Shown here one piece after another: positions 6,166-9,499 of a stretch of 9,499 bases of DNA. A program made the translations under genes and the position numbers. Every line of letters starts with the position of its first letter. The first letter of the stretch is position 1. Under the pieces are notes generated by a model. It worked only from the letters and a program-made list of their open reading frames with translations. It made no database searches and was not told where the DNA came from. The stretch comes from Vulcanimicrobiota bacterium (GTDB lineage: Bacteria; Vulcanimicrobiota; Vulcanimicrobiia; Vulcanimicrobiales; Vulcanimicrobiaceae): assembly GCA_014304965.1 (NCBI GenBank), contig JACRTZ010000014.1, positions 1 through 9,499 of the forward strand. The letters run 5' to 3'.

Positions 6166-6273
6166 CGGAGTGGTAACGGCCCGAGCGAGTTCGCTCAAAG
6201 CGTTCCAAAATAGAAGCGTCTGTTTTGGAGCCGGGATTTTTCCCCGGCTTTTTGTTTGGCGCCGTTACCTCCG
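6166..6273 (+). ncRNA. Structured leader RNA with long-range closing stem and terminator (riboswitch/attenuator-like, class unknown)
   Basis: Stem P1 pairs 6166-6180 (CGGAG, 2-nt bulge TG, GTAACGGC) with 6261-6273 (GCCGTTACCTCCG), 13 bp. Inside are hairpin A (GAGCG 6183-6187 with CGCTC 6192-6196), hairpin B (6205-6214 CCAAAATAGA with 6219-6228 TCTGTTTTGG, 10 bp including one G-U, AGCG loop) and the terminator hairpin 6229-6249. A read-through transcript could thus fold as a four-way junction. A terminated transcript would be a roughly 90-nt RNA with a single-stranded 5' tail. The 3' half of P1 also pairs with the Shine-Dalgarno of the downstream ORF. I match it to no known riboswitch, T-box or attenuator consensus. 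Confidence 0.6.
6229..6257 (+). terminator. Intrinsic terminator inside the leader
   Basis: AGCCGGG (6229-6235) pairs perfectly with CCCGGCT (6243-6249) around a 7-nt loop ATTTTTC, followed by a run TTTTTGTTT (6249-6257). It lies about 70 nt after the predicted transcription start and 40 nt before the ORF start codon. It therefore sits between promoter and gene: either it ends a small RNA or it attenuates the ORF. Confidence 0.85.
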
Positions 6274-6292
6274 CATTTTCAAAATTCGGAGG
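6268..6292 (+). promoter_or_regulatory. Shine-Dalgarno-sequestering hairpin
   Basis: CCTCCG (6268-6273) pairs with CGGAGG (6287-6292), then after a C/T mismatch ATTT (6275-6278) pairs with AAAT (6282-6285) around a 3-nt loop. GGAGG (6288-6292) is the ribosome site of the ORF at 6297, with 4 nt to the ATG, so this fold would block initiation. The CCTCCG arm is the same stretch that closes the outer part of stem P1, so the two pairings exclude each other. Confidence 0.7.
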
Positions 6293-6296
6293 CAAC

Positions 6297-6545
6297 ATGA
6301 AACGATCTCGATTCGTGGCTAATCAGGGCGACAATCGCGAGATTCCCTGCGCCGGCAGTAGCGGCAAGCGACTCTTCTTCAATACCAAAGAGGCATGCCT
6401 TGATGACATCGTTGACGCCATAATCAAAGAGCACTACCCGGAGCTCCTCGATGCGGATCGCGACACCATCTGCGGACGCGAAAAGCCGGCGAGTCCTTTG
6501 GGCGAACTGGCAGACCTGGGTGATGAACCTCCACCTCCCGGATGA
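6297..6545 (+). CDS. Orphan small protein, 82 aa, under leader-RNA control
   Basis: ATG 6297 has the strongest Shine-Dalgarno in the window (GGAGG, 4 nt spacing), sequestered in a hairpin. The 82-aa product starts basic (MKRSRF), then has an amphipathic helix-like section (TKEACLDDIVDAIIKEHYPELLDADRDTI in two pieces, residues about 30-58) and an acidic, proline-rich end (ELADLGDEPPPPG). There are three cysteines (Cys18, Cys34, Cys59), no signal peptide and no membrane segment. I do not recognise the family. It is the only clear plus-strand gene among minus-strand neighbours and its DNA is visibly less GC-rich than they are, suggesting acquisition. Its promoter, leader, terminator and start-site hairpin argue strongly that it is really expressed. 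A regulatory, antitoxin-like or phage-derived role is possible, but nothing in the protein shows one. Confidence 0.65.
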   Translation: MKRSRFVANQGDNREIPCAGSSGKRLFFNTKEACLDDIVDAIIKEHYPELLDADRDTICGREKPASPLGELADLGDEPPPPG

Positions 6546-6675
6546 AGAGGAAACGTGGAGGCAGACGACCCGCTTAGCGGCTGAAGCGGATGCGGCGCGC
6601 GCCCTTGAAAGGTATGCGCGCTCGCTGATAACGGCACACTCACTGCTCGAGAGAGCATCCGCGGACTGCCGCTAA
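6523..6675 (+). CDS. Possible overlapping small ORF, 50 aa, with an in-frame continuation after its stop
   Basis: ATG 6523 lies inside the end of the preceding ORF (23-nt overlap, +1 frame). It opens a frame whose product is mostly helical and charged: residues 7-47 run from DEEETWRQT through AAEADAARALERYARS to LLERAS. The Shine-Dalgarno is weak, so coupling to the upstream ORF would be needed. The frame stops at TAA 6673-6675, but the same frame then reads KLDTINWQEIVDSYLEDG to TAG 6730-6732, which looks like a natural acidic C-terminus. The gene may therefore be a nonsense-interrupted version of an approximately 69-aa protein, or the second part may be chance. Family unknown. Confidence 0.35.
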   Translation: MNLHLPDEEETWRQTTRLAAEADAARALERYARSLITAHSLLERASADCR

Positions 6676-6756
6676 AAACTCGACACGATCAATTGGCAAG
6701 AGATCGTAGACAGTTATCTGGAGGACGGCTAGGCGCCGTTGCGACGCTTCGGCTGC

Positions 6757-7533
6757 TTAGATCGAACCGTCGGCGAGCGCGGCTTCGCCTTGCGCGAGGC
6801 TTGCGAACCGCTGAAAGTGGTCGAGAACGCCGTTAAACTCTCCCGTGCCCGTCATAATCGCGACGTGGCCTCTATACATCTGATCGATGCGCGACACGTA
6901 CCACAGCGCGGGGGTCACCTGCGAAGAGGTCTCCGTGACGGTGCCCGACGTAGCGTGCTGCGGCAGCGCGTTCGGCGTGTAGACGAGCTGCATCACACGC
7001 GCGCCACCCGACTCAATCCACATTTTGCCGTTCCCGTGCTGATCGTCTTTGACGCTGCTCGTAAAGTTCACGATCATCAGACCCGGCGCGCAGCCGGTGC
7101 ATGCTTGCGGTTGCGAGTATTGATAGTCAGCGAAAAAGCGCCGGTCGTAGGGTTCGCGAAAGTAGATCTTGCCGGTCGCGGAATCCGTGTTCGCCTGTTT
7201 TTCGCGCGACGCGAGCTTGTCGGCGGCGAACGCCTTGCCGTCGTCGGCAATGCTGTAATACTTCATCTTCACGAACGCGCCGTTGTTGAAGAGGACGCCG
7301 CTTTCGCTCGTCTCGGTGTGTTTGATCGGACCGGCCTTGATGACGGTCGTGAAATGGCGCTGCATCCCGATCACGCCTTCGAGCTCGGTCGCAAACGCGG
7401 TCGCCGCGCGCTCGACGAGTGCGGGCACCACTGCGGCATTTGCCGCGGCCGGCGCAGGCGACGCAGCCCGCACCGGCGCTTGAAGCAATCCGCACGCAAT
7501 CGCAATACTTCCGAGCACGGCCACCCGCTTCAT
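6757..7533 (-). CDS. Secreted protein of unknown family, possibly LolA-like fold
   Basis: The protein has 258 aa. ATG 7533 begins a clear Sec signal peptide (MKRVAVLGSIAIACGLL... to VRAA, about residues 1-24). GTG 7551 and ATG 7545 are alternative upstream starts; GGTGAG 5-6 nt before ATG 7533 is a modest Shine-Dalgarno. After an Ala/Pro linker the chain reads as alternating beta-strands with one helix (VERAATAFATELEGVIGMQRHF in two pieces, 39-61), then TSESGVLFNNGAFVKMKYYS, KIYFREPYDRRFF, GLMIVNFTSSVKDDQHGNGKMW. This resembles the half-barrel of LolA/LolB-type proteins. A CTGC pair (Cys145/Cys148) sits in a probable loop and may form a disulfide. I do not recognise a named family. It stands alone: convergent with the plus-strand island and about 217 nt downstream of the oxidoreductase gene. 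Confidence 0.8.
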   Translation of the reverse strand: MKRVAVLGSIAIACGLLQAPVRAASPAPAAANAAVVPALVERAATAFATELEGVIGMQRHFTTVIKAGPIKHTETSESGVLFNNGAFVKMKYYSIADDGKAFAADKLASREKQANTDSATGKIYFREPYDRRFFADYQYSQPQACTGCAPGLMIVNFTSSVKDDQHGNGKMWIESGGARVMQLVYTPNALPQHATSGTVTETSSQVTPALWYVSRIDQMYRGHVAIMTGTGEFNGVLDHFQRFASLAQGEAALADGSI

Positions 7534-7727
7534 GGTGCTCACCATACCCACGAAATGCCGGGCGGCAACACGAAGGGTCTGGAGTCGCTCGACCTGGATG
7601 GGGACGGGCGTCGTCGTCGCGCGGTGATCATCGTCGAGGCTTCACTCGCGTTCTAAGCGACAGCAGCTCATCATGCTTATCGATTACCCACGATGCGGGC
7701 GAGTCAACTGCCAGAAATCTTTTCCCG

Positions 7728-7743
7728 CGAAGGCGCTCCTTCG
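7728..7743 (-). repeat. Hairpin just after the oxidoreductase gene
   Basis: CGAAGG (7728-7733) and CCTTCG (7738-7743) form a perfect 6-bp stem with a 4-nt loop, extendable by two G-C pairs past a one-base bulge. It starts 7 nt after the oxidoreductase stop codon. No U-run follows on the minus strand (the next bases are GCGGGAAAAG), so it may be a Rho-dependent or mRNA-stabilising 3' hairpin rather than an intrinsic terminator. Confidence 0.45.
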
Positions 7744-7750
7744 GGCATCG

Positions 7751-9160
7751 TTAGCGCGTAAACTTCGACGCGGCGCGAATCAGTTTTCCGCCAATCCCGC
7801 TCAGCGCATGGTCCACCGCCATCTCGGTTGCCAGCAACTGAATGCCGGTAGAATACGACGGATACGGATGAATCGTGGCGGCCAGATCGGCGATCTTCAA
7901 TTTGCGCTGCATCGCGAGAACGATTTCCGTAATCGTCTCACCTGAGCGGTGAGCGACGATCGTCGCGCCCAGAATCGTGCCGTTTCGCCCGGTGACGATC
8001 TTCAGCATGCCGTCACGATCGTCGTCGCAGACCGCGCGATCTTCCCGCTCGATCGGCCAAGACACGGCGACGACGTCCTTGTCGTGCGAAGCGCGCGCTT
8101 GCGCTTCGGTGAGGCCGACCTGCGCAACCTCGGGATCGCAAAACGTGACCCGCGGCATCGCCGAACTGAAGCCCGAACTCTTCCCCGGCAAGAGCGCGTT
8201 GCGCGCCGCCTGAAACCCTTGCCAGCCGGCGAAGTGCGAGAACTGCTGACCGCCCAAGACATCGCCCGCGGCGAAGATCCCTTTCGTCGACGTCTGCAGA
8301 TGTTCGTTCACTTCGATGCCGTGCTCCGAGAACGTCACGCCGGCGGCGGCGAGGTTCAAGCCCGCGAGGACCGGCCGGCGTCCTGCCGCGACGAACAACA
8401 GATCGCACTCTACGTGGCTGCCTTCCGAGCGAACCGTGATCCGATCGCCGGTTTGTGCGACGGAGGTCACGCGTTCGGCGACGATGCGAACGCCCTCGCG
8501 CTGCAACACGCGGAGCACGATCGCTGACGCGTCGGGTTCTTCTTTCGGCAGCACGTGCTCGGCAAAGATTGTAACCTGTGTGCCCAGCCGCTGGTACGCT
8601 TGCGCGATTTCGACGCCGACCGGACCGCCGCCGATGACGGCCATGCGCTGCGGAAGACGTTCGTTGTCGAAGATTTCGCGGTACGTCGAGAAGGCGACAT
8701 CGTGGAGTCCGGGCACGTCGGGGATCACCGGGGCGGCCCCGGTGGCGATGAGCGTCTTCTTCGCCCGGATTTGGACGTCTCCAACCGCGAGCGTCCGGGG
8801 ATCGACGAAGCTCGTCGCTCCAAAAATGACGTCAATACGCTTCTTCCGCAGCGCTTCCGGCGTCGTCCCTTGATAGATTTGATGGATCGTCGATTGCAGA
8901 TACATTCGTACCTGCGGCATGTCGACGACCGGTTCGTGCTGCTCGATTCCGAAGCGCGCCGCGGTTCGCATGTCGTGCGCCGTTTTCGCGACCCGCAACA
9001 GCGACTTGCTGGGCACGCAGCCCGTCCAGGTGCAGTCGCCGCCGATCCGATCGCGTTCCAAGAGCGCAACGCGCGCACCGAGCTTGGCTGCAAAGTCGGC
9101 GGCGATAAGGCCGGCCGATCCGGCACCGACGATCGCGAGATCGTATTTTTGAAGCTTCAT
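7751..9160 (-). CDS. FAD-dependent NAD(P)-disulfide oxidoreductase, mercuric-reductase-like
   Basis: This 469-aa cytosolic flavoenzyme belongs to the class I pyridine-nucleotide-disulfide oxidoreductases. It has an FAD Rossmann motif GAGSAG (12-17) ending at Glu35, the redox disulfide in GGDCTWTGCVPSK (Cys43, Cys48), a second nucleotide motif GGGPVG (177-182), and the FAD-contacting FAAGDV (296-301), then the dimerisation domain with HPYPSYSTG. The canonical HPT..E acid-base signature is altered. It has neither the N-terminal heavy-metal domain nor the C-terminal cysteine pair of true MerA, so Hg(II) reduction is not supported. Similar proteins are annotated as mercuric-reductase-like or RclA-like oxidoreductases. 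ATG 9160 is preceded by GGAG 7-8 nt upstream and overlaps the MFS stop as ATGA, indicating a coupled pair. The substrate is unknown. Confidence 0.9.
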   Translation of the reverse strand: MKLQKYDLAIVGAGSAGLIAADFAAKLGARVALLERDRIGGDCTWTGCVPSKSLLRVAKTAHDMRTAARFGIEQHEPVVDMPQVRMYLQSTIHQIYQGTTPEALRKKRIDVIFGATSFVDPRTLAVGDVQIRAKKTLIATGAAPVIPDVPGLHDVAFSTYREIFDNERLPQRMAVIGGGPVGVEIAQAYQRLGTQVTIFAEHVLPKEEPDASAIVLRVLQREGVRIVAERVTSVAQTGDRITVRSEGSHVECDLLFVAAGRRPVLAGLNLAAAGVTFSEHGIEVNEHLQTSTKGIFAAGDVLGGQQFSHFAGWQGFQAARNALLPGKSSGFSSAMPRVTFCDPEVAQVGLTEAQARASHDKDVVAVSWPIEREDRAVCDDDRDGMLKIVTGRNGTILGATIVAHRSGETITEIVLAMQRKLKIADLAATIHPYPSYSTGIQLLATEMAVDHALSGIGGKLIRAASKFTR

Positions 9161-9499
9161 GTCGTCTCCATCGTTCGAGGTTCGCAAGCACCCGGCCACC
9201 GCAGGAAGGCCAGCGCCGCGACCGCCATCAGCACCGTTGCATACAACGGCCCGTCGATCGCGTAGCGCGCGCCGAACACTGCGGCCAAGAGACCGCCCCC
9301 AATCGCTCCGATGCTGAGAAGAACCGAGTAGATGCCCATCGCCGCGCCGCGACCCGACTGGAGGGGCAACGTCTGTGCCAACCAGGCGAGCGCCGCCGGC
9401 GTGAATCCGCTTTCAATCATCACCAATATCGCGAGTACGGCGACGATCGTCGCGCGGACCGCTACCGGTTGATCGGCGGAGTGATTGAAGAGATAGATC
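9157..9499 (-). CDS. MFS transporter, C-terminal part (5' end outside window)
   Basis: The frame is open from the right edge (9498) to TGA 9159-9157, giving the last 113 residues. Three hydrophobic segments are visible: VAVRATIVAVLAILVMIESG, GIYSVLLSIGAIGGGLLAAV and GPLYATVLMAVAALAFL. Between the first two is a typical LPLQSGRGAAMGIYS loop, matching transmembrane helices 10-12 of major facilitator superfamily permeases of the multidrug/arabinose-efflux type. The start lies outside the window. The stop overlaps the ATG of the oxidoreductase (ATGA), so transporter and enzyme are co-translated and may act on the same compound or stress. The substrate cannot be inferred. Confidence 0.85.
   Translation of the reverse strand, partial: IYLFNHSADQPVAVRATIVAVLAILVMIESGFTPAALAWLAQTLPLQSGRGAAMGIYSVLLSIGAIGGGLLAAVFGARYAIDGPLYATVLMAVAALAFLRWPGACEPRTMETT

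Noticed and set aside
5863..6198. Minus-strand open frame upstream of and overlapping DUF4160
   Set aside because: It is Arg-rich, without family features, and overlaps DUF4160 in another frame; a GC-rich shadow.
6166..6260. T-box-like string GAGTGGTAACGG followed later by a terminator
   Set aside because: A T-box sequence should lie at the 3' end, next to the antiterminator, with a long specifier domain before it. Here it is at the transcription start, and its consensus is only partly matched.
6166..6297. Retron msr-msd RNA (inverted a1/a2 arms enclosing hairpins)
   Set aside because: No reverse transcriptase is encoded in the window; the downstream ORF has 82 aa without RT motifs.
6170..6322. 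Leader peptide starting GTG 6170 and running through the terminator
   Set aside because: It has no ribosome site, begins at the very 5' end of the predicted transcript, and encodes an Arg/Phe/Trp-rich chain unlike a protein; likely a chance open frame.
6166..6545. Type III toxin-antitoxin locus (ToxIN-like)
   Set aside because: The leader lacks tandem direct repeats, and the ORF is about half the length of ToxN-family nucleases with no resemblance to them.
6725..6739. ACGGC/GCCGT hairpin between the convergent genes as a terminator
   Set aside because: Only 5 bp, and no U-tract on either strand.
7678..7707. Minus-strand promoter for the secreted protein (TTGACT at 7707-7702)
   Set aside because: The -35 match is good, but no acceptable -10 lies at 16-18 nt; TAATCGATAA nearby is only a loose fit.
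7949..8873. Plus-strand open frames opposite the oxidoreductase
   Set aside because: Low-complexity Arg-rich translations antisense to a gene with every expected flavoenzyme motif.
7751..9160. True mercuric reductase (merA)
   Set aside because: It lacks the C-terminal cysteine pair and the heavy-metal-associated domain, and no other mer gene is nearby.

Overview
This 9.5 kb window is GC-rich bacterial chromosome, densely packed, with Shine-Dalgarno-led genes and several 4-nt stop/start overlaps. The taxon cannot be fixed from sequence alone. The GC content, an SLH-domain lipoprotein, a LolA-like secreted protein and many orphan secreted products would fit a little-cultured diderm lineage such as Candidatus Eremiobacterota; this is a low-confidence inference.

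Almost everything is on the minus strand. Reading in the direction of transcription from the right edge: the end of an MFS transporter (9499-9157) overlaps by ATGA an FAD/NAD(P) disulfide oxidoreductase of the mercuric-reductase-like group (9160-7751). After a gap of about 220 bp comes a secreted protein of unknown family (7533-6757). From 5980 down to 1355 lies a tightly spaced run that could be one transcription unit: DUF4160, DUF2442 (GTGA overlap; a pair often seen together and suspected to act as a toxin-antitoxin-like module), a secreted NTF2/SnoaL-like protein, a GNAT acetyltransferase, then phnD-phnC-phnE, a complete ABC importer of the phosphonate/phosphite/phosphate type whose permease is a single tandem-fused polypeptide. 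No C-P lyase or phosphonatase gene is in view. Downstream, after gaps of about 75 bp each, are a Uma2-family PD-(D/E)XK protein (1281-673) and an SLH-domain lipoprotein running off the left edge (597-1).

The exception is a more AT-rich plus-strand island at about 6120-6735. It has a TTGACA / 17-nt spacer / extended -10 promoter, a 131-nt leader and an orphan 82-aa ORF (6297-6545), followed by an overlapping shorter ORF. The leader starts, at the predicted transcription start, with one arm of a 13-bp stem. It then carries three hairpins, the third of which is a textbook intrinsic terminator. The 3' arm of the 13-bp stem contains CCTCCG, which can instead pair with the CGGAGG Shine-Dalgarno of the ORF in a local hairpin. 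The leader therefore looks like a two-level RNA switch: terminate or read through, and open or closed ribosome site. It matches no riboswitch or attenuator class I recognise, and it is the strongest candidate here for something undescribed.
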